Shown piece by piece: positions 35,001 through 45,600 of a stretch of DNA of 64,000 nucleotides (position 1 is the first letter of the stretch; every line of letters begins with the position of its first letter). The stretch is taken from positions 992,001 through 1,056,000 of the forward strand of contig NC_047076.1 of NCBI RefSeq assembly GCF_902459465.1, written 5' to 3'. The notes beneath the pieces are model-generated. The model was not told where the DNA came from. It saw only the letters and a list, made by a program, of their open reading frames with translations, and made no database searches. A program made the position numbers and the translations under genes. The stretch is from Asterias rubens (taxonomy: Eukaryota > Echinodermata > Asteroidea > Forcipulatida > Asteriidae).

Positions 35001-36078
35001 TGATCCACACAAATATGCCTCGAAATTGCGTGGTTTCCCTTTTACCTCGTCGACTAACACGGTCGGCCATTTATGGGAGTCAAAATTTTGACTCCCATAA
35101 ATGGCCGACCGAGTTAGTTCGCAAAGCAAAAGGAAAACCACGCAATTTCAAGGCATATTTGTGTGGATCATTGTATTCTACTTTAAAACATCTTTCCAAC
35201 CGTGTGCATTTTATAACAAACGGTTATAAACGCTTTTTTATAGACCAACTCGTCCGATCCGTGGCAACGTGTTCCTTTAATAAACTGAAATTGTCTGAAT
35301 GCAATGGTTCCGTTGGTGGTATAATTTATTAACCGTTTCTTCTCAGTAATAATCGGATAATTTATTGTTTAGCTTAATTGCAATTCTCTTCAGCATTTAT
35401 TTATTTATTTATTTTTTATTTACCCTGGGGAACCTCTCATTGGAACACTGTTTTTCAGAGGTGCCCATACTACAAACACATTAAAATTTTAAAACTGTGT
35501 TAATTTAATTTTGTTATAAAAACATATCCCTACCGACTTACCTTTATTTCTTGTTGTGGCTTGTCAGCTTTTTCTCCTGTGGTCTCAGTAACTTTAGACT
35601 CTGACAATGAACTTTTCCCTTGAACTTCTCCTTTGATGCTTTTATCACCGCTTTCCTTCCTTCTACCTCCGTCATTCCCACCTTCATCTCCATCAGGTAT
35701 GCGTTGTTTGTTGGTGTCCTCCACCTTTTCAAAGTTTGGCCTCTGATTAAAGTGGGCCACATTCCCATTTCTCTCTATGCCGTCACCGGGGTGAACCACC
35801 CCGTTCTTACGGTTCGAATCACCCACCGCGATACCATCCCGTTCCTGGTTGACGTGAAAATCCTCACCAAGTCCGGACTTTTGGACGTTCAGTTTCTTAC
35901 TACCTCCTCTCTCATCCCGTTCGTGTTTCTTGTCCCCACCAAAGAATGCTTGGGGTAGCTTCAAGCTAAAGTTTGCCTCCGGAGCTGTTGTGTATGTGAT
36001 TAACAGCATAACATCAACACTAAACCACATCATTGAAGTCAGAAATATGACTTGGATGATCTTCTTCGATGGCGCCAT
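26097..36078 (-). CDS. GALNT: Polypeptide N-acetylgalactosaminyltransferase (GALNT5-like)
   Basis: Golgi type II membrane enzyme that starts mucin-type O-glycosylation by moving GalNAc from UDP-GalNAc to Ser/Thr. Coding exons in order: 36078-35542, 32389-32181, 31254-31088, 30471-30216, 29866-29753, 29335-29218, 28844-28744, 28337-28115, 27148-27053, 26850-26722, 26228-26097; 693 aa, frame intact. A short cytosolic tail and membrane anchor (about 6-28) are followed by a long hydrophilic, Lys/Asp/Gly-rich stem to about 180. The GT-A domain has TSIIICF and LLVDDFS, the metal-binding DSH (352-354) and WGGEN (457-461). A ricin-type lectin domain at the C-terminus has [14 protein letters not shown] and [12 protein letters not shown] and the long stem recall human GALNT5 best. 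The start is the first ATG in the frame, in strong context (A at -3, G at +4); the longer open frame above it begins with TTG. Introns carry three tandem family-A MITEs and SINE copies. Confidence 0.93.
26974..27006 (+). repeat. Microsatellite (GATATTGC), four units
   Basis: Four perfect 8-bp units, 47 bp from GALNT exon 9 (27053-27148), in the intron that follows it in the transcript. Confidence 0.85.
27952..28018 (+). mobile_element. tRNA-Asn-like SINE head
   Basis: GATAGCTCAGTTGGTGGTAG followed by GCATGTTAATCCGG (anticodon GTT) and a decayed B box (AGATTGAAGTCCC). Shares its anticodon arm with the element at the right window edge. The damaged B box and added D-loop bases argue against a working tRNA gene. 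Confidence 0.6.
28483..28530 (+). repeat. GAAACGTC hairpin motif
   Basis: GACGTTTC (about 28485) and GAAACGTC (about 28523) form the arms of a larger hairpin. Inside, GAC-TCTGCTAGG-GTC is a small stem-loop just before GAAACGTC. The same [hairpin]GAAACGTY layout occurs near 34215, 51720 and 53420. Confidence 0.5.
29390..29545 (+). mobile_element. SINE body fragment (plus copy)
   Basis: Shares CTGTTGGTCCCGTGTG, GTAACGCACGTAAAAGAAC and GAGAAGGGGTTCGCCC with the minus-oriented SINE at 25560-25910. Its tRNA head is missing. Lies in a GALNT intron. Confidence 0.7.
30686..30726 (+). repeat. Tetranucleotide microsatellite (GCTT)n(GATT)n
   Basis: Three to four CTTG units run directly into six or so ATTG units. 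Lies in GALNT intron 3. Confidence 0.9.
31676..31902. repeat. Inverted-repeat remnant in GALNT intron
   Basis: Left AGGCAGGGTGTAGCTTTGG and right CAAAGGTATACTTTGCCTTT form weak inverted ends. Possibly related to the element at 40812-41162. Tentative. Confidence 0.35.
32433..33761. mobile_element. Three tandem family-A MITEs with a 472-bp tandem duplication
   Basis: Three family-A copies in one GALNT intron: 32433-32824, 32919-33298 and 33391-33761. The block from about 32581 to 33053 (right part of copy 1, spacer, left part of copy 2) is repeated almost exactly at an offset of 471-473 bp. Copy 2 therefore arose by tandem duplication, not by a separate insertion. The spacer word ATGGATCGAAGCAGATTACC occurs in both blocks. 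Confidence 0.8.
33914..34156. mobile_element. MITE with CTCTAAATG ends
   Basis: About 240 bp with imperfect inverted ends, CTCTAAATGTAAAAGAG and GCTTTTGCATTTAGAG. Two internal copies of AGTTGTCC(C/T)TCATATGGCT in direct order. Non-coding. Confidence 0.6.
34290..34625 (+). repeat. Degenerate tandem array of TAGGCAT-containing units
   Basis: About nine units of roughly 35-40 bp, each with (G)TAGGCAT followed by a T-rich stretch with TTCCCC/TTCACCC words. Heavily diverged. Lies in GALNT intron 1. Confidence 0.6.
34909..35280. mobile_element. Family-B palindromic MITE in GALNT intron 1
   Basis: The best-preserved central palindrome of the family: inner arms around 35055-35112 built on GGTCGGCCATTTATGGGAGT and its complement meet at AAAATTTT. 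Right end GTGGCAACGTGTTCCTTTAA. Outer left end truncated. Confidence 0.75.
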
Positions 36079-37133
36079 TTTTCCAAGAAAGTCACTCTGA
36101 GTATAATTTGACCTAGAAACGTAAGAATACAACCGACTTAATGCCAACTCCAAGACACATCACTGATGGTGTTCCTTACACACGGCGAGTCCAGTGTAAA
36201 ACTTCGAAAACATCATCTGGCAAAACGCATAGTTCCAAAGTCATTGAGTCCAATTTCAAACTGAATGTTCACCAATGTCGAACATGAGGTCACGTCTTCC
36301 ACATGAACGCGACGCCGGAATGCACCAAGTCGGATGGTCACTGCTGACACTGTATATACCAATTGAGTAGAATTCAACCCTGTTTGCTTGTGAAATGTTC
36401 CACTCGCCGCATCGGCACCAAAAATATCACCCGTAGTTCAGGCACGCTCATCTAAAGCTGTTTTCAGTTCTAGAGTTTTATATTATTTACCAACAGAACA
36501 CCGATCTTTTCTGTTTGCAAATAATCGTGGACACGATCCACGGAGTAGCATGGTGACGTGGCTTCAATAGAGGAGGGTACAAGAAGCGTCCACAGCTGTT
36601 GTTTAATACCACGGAATACAAAATAAAACAATAATTAAAAGAAAATATGGGGAAAACATCCTGCAGCACTAAAGATCAATATTTCACAACGCCAGTTGCC
36701 TAGACAATATTGGTGTGTCTGTACTTGATTCACATACCAAATATCAATGCTTCGTTGATTCGGTATTCTTGAATTTGTTATGTGCATAAAATTTAGATTT
36801 ATAAAAATCGGTGATTTTAACTTTCAAATTAAGCGACAGTATTGAGAATCTGGTTTATTTAGATAGAGCTGTAGGGTGTTATTGTGTAAATATTGGTTGT
36901 TGTATTGTTCAGATGTCTTGAATAATCAATAATAAACACCTGTGCGGAATACACAAATAGAAGTCTGCATAATTAATAACACCATATTAATTGTGCGACA
37001 GTGTGTGACCAAGCACTTCAGATGTAAAACAATATTGTTTCAAGGTTCGTGAAATCAAGTTGCGTGAAATAAGCTCTTCTCAAGGCAACATGTTTTTCGG
37101 TTGAAATGGTTTTAGGCGAGTATATGTTTCACT

Positions 37134-37508
37134 GTTAAAGGAACATTACAGAGTTTGTAAGAAAAAAAACCTCATATTTAAGATCATCCAATAATTATGA
37201 TGGTAGAAAACATCCCTTGAAAAATGTCTGTCTGAAATGTCATATTTGATGAGAAATAAATAAAGCAATTTCCTGCGTGGAGTTTATCACTCAGTGAGCA
37301 ATTTGTTATTTATTTAAATGTTTTAACAGATGTCATGTAAAATGTGTAATCAGTTGTTCAATATTTTCTCGTGACCTATATAGATGGCCGATCGATCTCA
37401 AACGTTTACATCAGGTTTGTCAGTCTATGTATATGGTGGATTACATGAAGTGCTTACATTGTCAGCAACTGTTTTGTTGGCAAAAACATTTCTGCAATGT
37501 TCCTTTAA
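37134..37508. mobile_element. Family-C MITE, full length
   Basis: Ends TTAAAGGAACATTACAG and TGCAATGTTCCTTTAA are inverted. Internal CTGAAATGTCATATTTGATG matches the copies at 21.0, 22.5 and 63.1 kb in reverse. This copy defines the element length, about 375 bp. Confidence 0.7.
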
Positions 37509-39357
37509 AAGCAACGGAATGTTTCTTGACATTAGTGCAGACAAACAATCCAATGAACCCAATCCTCACAGAACCAGACTAAAGAATGACTGTAAAGGTC
37601 ATGGGTCATGTAATATAAGACTCCCATTACATTAGTCTGGTACCCATATAATCCATTTAACATACCTCATGTTCTAAATGTGTCCCTAGAGATTTTCGCC
37701 ACCTGGTAAACACATCATGAGGTCAGGGTCAAAGGTCAGGTTCATAGGTCAATCCATTCAGGAGCGGGAATAATTTCTTTATGGGGTGTTGTCAAACTTC
37801 CAATTTGTTAAAAGGAACATCAAATGCCCGCCTCGCTCTAAGAACAAGTTTGCGTCAAAGGATTAATTTTTTCCCTGAAAATTTAATAAAACGTGGCAGT
37901 GGGGTGTTTTTATTTGATGTAGAAATGCAACCTTGAAAATACCTTTAAATTATATGCAATTCTGATGCCAATTCCATTAGTTAAGTGTGCCAGCAGGCAA
38001 AATATTGTGAAATAAATTGTGTTATGCCTTACATCGAAATAGTTAATGTTTGGATGTAGTAGAGGGTAGGGTCCCAAAATATTTTAGGATCTGGTGAAAT
38101 AACGTGAAATATTGTGTACTGCCTTATATTATAAATACCATGGTTTTAGTATAAAAAAGTGTTACAAAATATGATTGTTGTGGAGGTTTTTTGTGTTATG
38201 CGAAGATTATGAAAATTTAAAATAAAATAAAATAAATGATTTTTTATATATATTTTATAATAGGCTTTTTAGGTTTTCAGCTTAAGAGCATATCTTTATA
38301 TAAGCATCGTACTAATAGCACTTGGGCCTATGCAGAATACATTGATTGAGTAGAGTACATGTAGGACGGGGTTGAACTTGGCATTCCACTCTATCTGTGC
38401 TATGGGATTGTCACACAAACATTTCCCCTGCCCCAAGCAGACTGAGCATCGTAGCCAGGTTTTTGTTCACTTGGGGTGCGGGGGTCGGGAGGCTGCTTTC
38501 TACTGGGCTGTGGGTATTTTCCCCCTCTGTGAATGACATCTGGATTTTTATTTTATTTCGTGCACCCAGGGAGGTGTAGGCCCCCTACTCTAGAAATTTA
38601 CCCCTTGCTACTCTCTAGCCCCGGTATAGCAACAAACACATGGGCCAAATTTCATACAGAAAATATTACTTAACAATGTTTCCTTGGCAGAAATGAACAC
38701 GTTTTTATGTGGTATTGTGGCTGATAACCCTGTTCTGATAAGCATATAAATATGTTTTGCTCACTTTTTTGTGCTTAAGCATGAAATTGGGTTTTTGTCC
38801 CACCGAAACAAATATTCCTTGAAAGAGGTTAAGGTCTTACCCCTTCAAAACCCCCCAGAAAAAGAAAAAAACTTTGGGCAACATTTAAAAAAAAACAATC
38901 CGAAGCGGAAAGTCTACGATATGTTTCTGTGCGGCAAAATAATAACACAGATAAAAATACTGTTACAGGCCTGTACGGTGTTCTCCACAAAGTATTCTCA
39001 AATGAACTTAGTCAGCAAGAGGTTGAGAAACAAGAATTCATTGACTGGTGAATGTTAATTACCTTATTCATCCAGTGTCATCAACAGCTTCATTTCCCAT
39101 GAGACATTGCGACATCCTGGTAGGTTAGGCCGAATTTGAGATTTTCTTAAAAGTGCATCAACTCCTCAATATTCTTTACCAGCATCTTAAAAATATCCCA
39201 AGGCGTTAGAGCTGTTGTGTCTGGACGATCTTAAGACGCACTACTTGCACTCTCAGTGTCAAGCTCATGTCAACAATACATGCCACCCAGCTGCTGAACG
39301 AACGGAGCTTCTCCTCTAAAGACACTGGCTGTTCCAAAAATAAACTCTTGTATTTTA

Positions 39358-39723
39358 GTGTTTAAAGGCACTGGACACCTTTGTTATTGTCAAAGACCAG
39401 TATTCTCAACTATTCATAAAATAACAACTCTTTGAAAATTTGGGCTCAATTGGTCATTAAATTTTGCAAGAGAATAATGACAGACAAAAATACCCTTATT
39501 GCATTTACTTTGTGTGCTTTCAGAAGATGCATATAAAAAAGGATTCAGCATCCCAGTAATCGTTTATTTGAGTCAGACATCTTTCTCGAAAACTACGAAT
39601 TCAGAGGAAGCCGTTTCTCACTATGTTTTATACTATCAACAGCTCTTCATTGCTCGTTACCAAGAAGTAAATTGTTATGCTCACAATTATTTTGAGTAAT
39701 TTCCAACAGTGTAAAGTACCTTT
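39358..39723. mobile_element. Family-A MITE
   Basis: Complete copy, ends TTTAAAGGCACTGGACACC and GTAAAGTACCTTTA. Lies in the GALNT/ABCF2 intergenic region. Confidence 0.7.
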
Positions 39724-40811
39724 ATTTCAGTGAACCCTAACAGCTCGAAACCAGCCAGTGACAACTATAAGCTTGAGACACTGTCACTGAACTAGCTTTA
39801 TGTTTTGACCAAAATGAAGCATTATTCAAACAAAGATGTTCTTTAGAGTGTATGCATTCATCATTGGTTTTCGGGAAAAAGTGTATCCCTTGATAGCTTT
39901 TTTTGAGGAGTACCATTTTTAAAACAATCCTATTAAACCACATGCACTTTAAAGGTCACATTTAAGAAACAAACTGTGTCACAATTTATCAACTCAAAAC
40001 ATTTCTCCCAAGAGTTTTCCTTTTTACTTCGAGGCAGATCTTAAAGTCTCAAAGTAAGCCAAGTTCAATCAACCAACCGTCTTGAAGACAAGTATATTTT
40101 TTAAGCTTTGCATGGTACGGTGTGGAGGAATGGGAAGAAACTATAACTAAATAATACATAGTAAACTTGCGGGTACATAAATCTCTTTTGTGAAATATCT
40201 TTCTTCCTATGTCTTGAAGACGTTTGACAAAGCTTGGTATGGAAACCTCCCCTTTAACCAAGGAAGCTTCTTTATGTATGTGCCTTTAAGCCAAAGCTAA
40301 GTTATAACTATGTGCTTCCGTACGATTTAATGCCATCCTGTTTTTGTCCTCTGTTAAGGGAACATTTTCGGCACAGCTGAAGTTCGCTGGGTTGGCCTAC
40401 TTAATTGGGCTGTGGGCTCCTTGTGATGGTGGGGGTGGGGAACACCTTAGAAAATTGTGACATTCATCTCTGAGAAAATTGCTATGGGTCCAAACGGGTG
40501 AGGTCGCTATAAATGTTTGTGTTCAATGAGTGCAGTCGGCATGCGCTTACCGCGGCACAACACACTGAGGATTTACTGTATGCTTATTAAAATTATAAGT
40601 AGGCTCAAGACTTTTCTTTCTTTCTTTTATCATGAAAACTTTACCAGAGATAGTAAAATATTTGAGAATGGAGTCTTGGCCCCAACATCTTCACTTTGCT
40701 CAAGACAATATCGCCATGAGTTTAAGGCAGAACGATCATCGCACGGGAAAAAAAAGTGACACCTTTATGATTACGAAGTTAGCAAAGGGCCTCTTCTAAC
40801 ACTGACTCAGT

Positions 40812-41162
40812 TTTAAAAGCAAAGTATACCTTTAGTTTTTGAAACCGTTCGATTACTAAATTGAATCCAATGTGGACTAAGTGTTTGACTAAACTGTGAT
40901 TTTAGATATTGCAGAAAATCTGGAGCGGTTAATGTCCACGAAGGAAGAATAATCAGCAATTGGAATCTGAAAAAACTTTACTTGAGTAACACGGCTCATA
41001 TATTCAGATTTTTGGGGAAAAGATTTAACATGTTTTGCCATGCAGTATATACGTCGAAGTGAAGTTTCTCAAAATGCATTATTCAAAACTGATGCACTTC
41101 TTTCCAAGTAAGTTTTGCCATTATTTTTCATAGTCATTACCAAAAAATGTATACCTTTTTAA
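40812..41162. mobile_element. Inverted-repeat element (family F)
   Basis: Left AAAAGCAAAGTATACCTTTA and right AATGTATACCTTTTTAAAG resemble inverted ends. Internal AAAATCTGGAGCG word shared with remnants near 13.66 and 17.73 kb. Confidence 0.5.
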
Positions 41163-41340
41163 AGAAAAACCTTTTCCCATAATTCCCTTTCGATTCCCGA
41201 AATTGTACACATTGCAAAACATATCGACCATTTTGCCTAATATGGAAATCCTTTCATAAAATACATGGCAATTGTGACGTGTACATAACTCATGAATAAA
41301 CATTACACGATGTGACGCATGCGATGTGTTAACACGTAAA

Positions 41341-41532
41341 TGACGTCATTCACGTGGTGACATCCGTTTCACCTGTTTTCAGTCGTATCCCCGCCTCTTC
41401 TCGTTTCCACTGTCTGGCAGTTCACTGTGGAGGCGCGTGCCAGACTACAGCTATTGCGACATCCTTGTTCCTTGGCGCGACAGTACCGGCGTTTTGATCC
41501 GCATATTCCAATTTTCGAAGACACATTTTGTG
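41341..41532 (+). promoter_or_regulatory. ABCF2: Probable ABCF2 promoter and 5' UTR exon
   Basis: A full palindromic CRE/ATF site, TGACGTCA (41341-41348), and an E-box, CACGTG (41351-41356), sit 2 bp apart about 180 bp upstream of a strong splice donor, TGTG|GTAAGT, at 41532/41533. The next coding exon opens 1.1 kb downstream. The area is more GC- and CpG-rich than its flanks. Start of transcription not determinable by eye; the untranslated exon probably covers about 41440-41532. Confidence 0.55.
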
Positions 41533-42617
41533 GTAAGTACATTTCAGATTTGTCCGATTCCTAAACATATTAATTCAGTAAGTGTTCACGACTAATTTCG
41601 TACATCTCGATTTGTTTTTCACGTTTTATTGGTCTTATTGTTTTAATTTTTACATCGGAAAAAAAAATTCCATGGGACAAAAATCTCGTGGTGTGATCGC
41701 CTACGTCTGCAACGTCATGTTGTACAGTATTTTACACTGCGCGCCCCGTGTCGACATTCAGTCTGTCTCAAACATCTGTGACACTTAGATTTATTTCTCA
41801 ACTATATTTTTATGTATTTCAAAGTGTAGTTGATGAGAAATGAAAACACTTCATTCGATCCATTAAATTAAACAGAGTCCAGACAAAATAAAAATGTGAT
41901 GAGACATTCACAATTTCACTTGCCTTTTGTTAATATTGAGAACCAATTCAACCACATGGAATGGATGGAGGAAGGAAATACAGAACCATAGGTGGAAAAC
42001 TACATATTATGGCGCTAATAACTAAGTTATTTCGGTCTCCGTTTCTTCCTCCTAAAAAGTCCTAGTCATGCTATAGTGTATGTATGGGCTAGTGAACTTA
42101 GAATTCCATTGACTTGAGATTTTTTTTGGAGTTTGCCATTTTTTTCACACAGAAAAAAGGACAATTAAATTTATAATTAGATAATTTATATTGCCAAGAG
42201 CTTACTTACTTTCATTTCACATCAAATTCAATTTCTAGAATCTAGTGGATGAGTCATGACAGAGATTGTGGAACTAAATCCTGATCATAAGATTTGTGGC
42301 TTTTTTAACTTGCTTCCAAAAGAATACAGGAAGCAAGAGCAAAACACACTGTTCCTAAACTTATTATAGTGATTTGCGGACATTGCGTAGTGCAACTTAA
42401 AAGAAGAGCCAGAGGTGTACAGAAAATGCAATACAGGTCCAGAATAAGTTTGCAGAATATCTCTTTATCGGGAGTTTATCCCTCCATGGTTCAAATTAAG
42501 TTTAAATTAATTTTCACATATTTTTCACTATTTAACAGTCGTTGTTAACAATTAGTTGTTTAATCTGTTGTTTTCATAACTTTTCATGACAGAAGTTTGA
42601 AACAACTGATCTTCATC

Positions 42618-45600
42618 ATGCCTAAGAAGAGAGCTCCCCAAGGCAAAAGACGAGGAAGTGCTGCACAAAACGACAAACCTGCGACAAATGGCAAAGCAGA
42701 GAATGGAACAGGTCAGTCAAACAAACTGCACATCTGGTCCTGGCCTTGGTGCCCCTTCAGAAGAGGAAGGTTGCCTTGGATCCAGGGCAAGTTGCTCTAT
42801 GAAAAGTGTTTGAAACCATTTGTTATGGTTAGAATAGAATATAATGATCCACACAAATATGCCTCAAATGCATGGGGTTTTTTTTACGTTGTAAACTAAA
42901 ACGGCTATTTTGTACAGTCAAATATTTGACTCCAGAAAATGGCGGAGTAAGACAGAAAGTTAACACGTCAAAATAATAAAATATTCCAACTACCAAGAAC
43001 AACAAGGTTTTTAAATTTTTTTTTTTTTATCCGTACACCAAGGTTTGTAAGCACTGTAAACTCGGTACTTTCCCAAGTCATGTGAAAAAAATTCACATCC
43101 ATATTACTCAAGTGGGATTCGAACCCACAACCTTTGCAATTCTAGAGCAGTGTCTTAACAACAAACTACCAAGATCACCCGGTAGCTAGAGGCAGTCGAA
43201 ATCCTAAACAAGGTGGTTATTGTTCAATAAATTGTTTAAAAATATTTAAACAAAAGTTTTGTTTTGGGTCTTGTTAATTTTGTTTGTAAATGTCAATTAT
43301 TTTGTTTACAGCTAAAGTTACTGGTTTGATAGATGAGATGGACTCACTGGACTTAGCGACTGACGCTCGTGCCTGCACCGGTGTCCTCTCCTCACATCCT
43401 AGCAGTCGAGACATCAAGATCGACAACTACTCCTTAACGTTTCATGGTGCTGAGCTCTTCTCAGATACCAATGTGGAGTTGACGTGTGGAAAACGCTATG
43501 GTTTGATTGGTCCTAATGGTTGTGGTAAGTAGAATTCAGGCCCAACTTCATAGAGCTGAGCGTAAGCAGACAAACTTGCTTAGTATGAAAATAAAGGCAG
43601 GATTAGCAAACAACCGCTGAATACCAGTGTCAAGCAATATGCAACAAATGGAAATTTGCTCTGTTTTTATCAAGGAAGAAATTTCATGCTAAGCAAAATT
43701 TTTGTGCTTAGCAGCTCTATGAAATTTGGCCCAGGTTTGATACTTCATGGAGCTCTGAGGCACAGGAGGCAACGAAGGCAATTGCCTCGATGCCCCTGGT
43801 AAAATGCTAGAGTAAAAATTTTACAATTTCCTCGAAGGGTACTACATCAAATTCTGGTTTTGATACCTTGGATTGCTATTTTTTAGACTCTTTTTTTTTT
43901 AAAGTTTCAATGTTTTTTGTTATTGTTAGGCCTTTTTACTTTTTTGCAATTTGTTGTCTTTGCCCATCTTGCCTTAATCCTTGCTTTTCTGGGTTTTGGG
44001 AAACATACCTCTTTTGGCTCTGTTAAATTTTAACTTTTATGCTCGCCTGGGCATTTGTTTAACGTAAGTGTTTATTTTTTAATGCTTTTACATGTACTTG
44101 TAAATTCTTTGCACAAATAAATATTTCGATTAAATTTGTTGTTTCCCTTTCAGGTAAATCCTCATTTCTATCATCATTGGGTCAACGAGAAGTTCCAATT
44201 CCAGACCACGTTGATATATTTCACTTAAAGAGAGAGATTGCAGCATCGGATAAGACTGCCTTGGAGTGCGTTATGGAAGTAGATGAGATGAGAGTACGTC
44301 TGGAGAGAGAAGCCGAAGAATTGTCCGCAATGGAAGGACAAGGTAAACTTTGCAAGAAGATTCTTCTTGTGATTCAAGAGTTGTCGTCTTTCTATTTTCC
44401 AGGGCTCTGCTTACTGTAAGCAAAGAATCAGCGCTTAGGGAAGCAGGGAATTTTGTGCTTGCGTCAAGCGTAGTTCATGGGGTAGCAGGTTATTTTGGCT
44501 TTATGCGCATGTGTATTCCACTAGGCATTCTGCGCTTACTTACACAGCTAGCGCAGAAATTCGGCTCTTGCAGAGTACGAAGAAAATGGTGACCATAAGT
44601 GAAGTATTCTATGGTAAGCAGAGCAATATAAAAATGTGCCCAGGAATTGCGAAGTAAAAGATAATCAAGGTTCTCACTAGCCTACATTTGTTGCTGGCTA
44701 ATTTTTTGAAGTCCCTGTCGGAAACTACGAGTGAAGAATTCTTTGGTTAGCAGTGCTATAAAAAATTGTGCCCAGGAATTGCAGTAGCCTGAATAGCCTA
44801 AAACTTGTGCTGGCTAATTTGGTTAAGGCCCGGAATTTAAGAGTGCTGGCAGGACCGACATGATGATAACCCTGAAGATAGAGCAGCTTTTACATAAGGT
44901 TTTTCATTTTGTTAGTTTTTTATTTATAAAATATCTATGACACACCTGCCTTCTTCTTTGTTGATACAACAGAGGCTGAAGATACTCTGATGGAGATTTA
45001 TGAACGTCTCGACGAGCTCGACTCGGACCAAGTAGAAGTCAAAGCCGCCCGTATCCTCCACGGTTTGGGCTTCACAAGCTCCATGATGCAAACCAAAACC
45101 AGGGACTTCTCCGGAGGTTGGCGCATGCGTATTTCGCTGGCGAGGGCGCTGTTCGTCAAACCCCATCTCCTGCTTCTAGACGAGCCGACAAATCATCTCG
45201 ATCTTGAAGCGTGTGTATGGTTAGAAGAAGAGTTGAAAAAGTAAGAAAAAGTTGTTTGGTTTTATTTTTTATTGCTTGAATTTTGGTGTACATTCCACAA
45301 GACAGCAGGGCTTCAAGCTCACAATCTTCACTGAATCAAATTTACGAGACCAAAATCTTTAATGAGAAAGAACTTTCTGCAGAGTTTTATTTGTAAACTG
45401 TTTTACATCTGAACAAACACTAGAGAGATGATTTAGCTCATTTGTTGTATAGGCTTTATAAAGTATATTTTTGTATTGAAAAGAATGGAAAGATAATCAC
45501 CAGACTCGACTTAAAGTCAGCATCTAAATATAGATTCTGTCCGTTAAAGATATTTATACAGCAGGGTAATATAAAACACATGACTGCTGGACTTTTACCG

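Larger units (their letters stand above)
36079..41440. other. Intergenic stretch between divergent GALNT and ABCF2
   Basis: About 5.4 kb without a recognisable coding exon. It must hold the GALNT promoter (right of 36078) and the ABCF2 promoter (near 41.3-41.45 kb). Repeats: family C (37134-37508), family A (39358-39723) and another inverted-repeat element (40812-41162). An open frame at 38771-39058 has no similarity I recognise and no conserved splice context, so I do not call it a gene. Confidence 0.55.

Noticed and set aside
34881-35332. Pair of overlapping open frames on opposite strands with shared peptides
   Set aside because: They are the two arms of a family-B palindrome read in both directions, not genes.
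36079-36153. Longer GALNT N-terminus starting upstream of 36078
   Set aside because: The upstream open frame begins with TTG. The first ATG is at 36078 in good context and sits directly before the membrane anchor.
37384-37635. 83-codon open frame (MADRSQTF...)
   Set aside because: Most of it is family-C MITE sequence; similar translations arise from the copies at 21.1 and 22.5 kb.
38771-39058. 95-codon Lys-rich open frame in the GALNT/ABCF2 intergenic region
   Set aside because: No similarity recognised and composition typical of AT-rich non-coding DNA.
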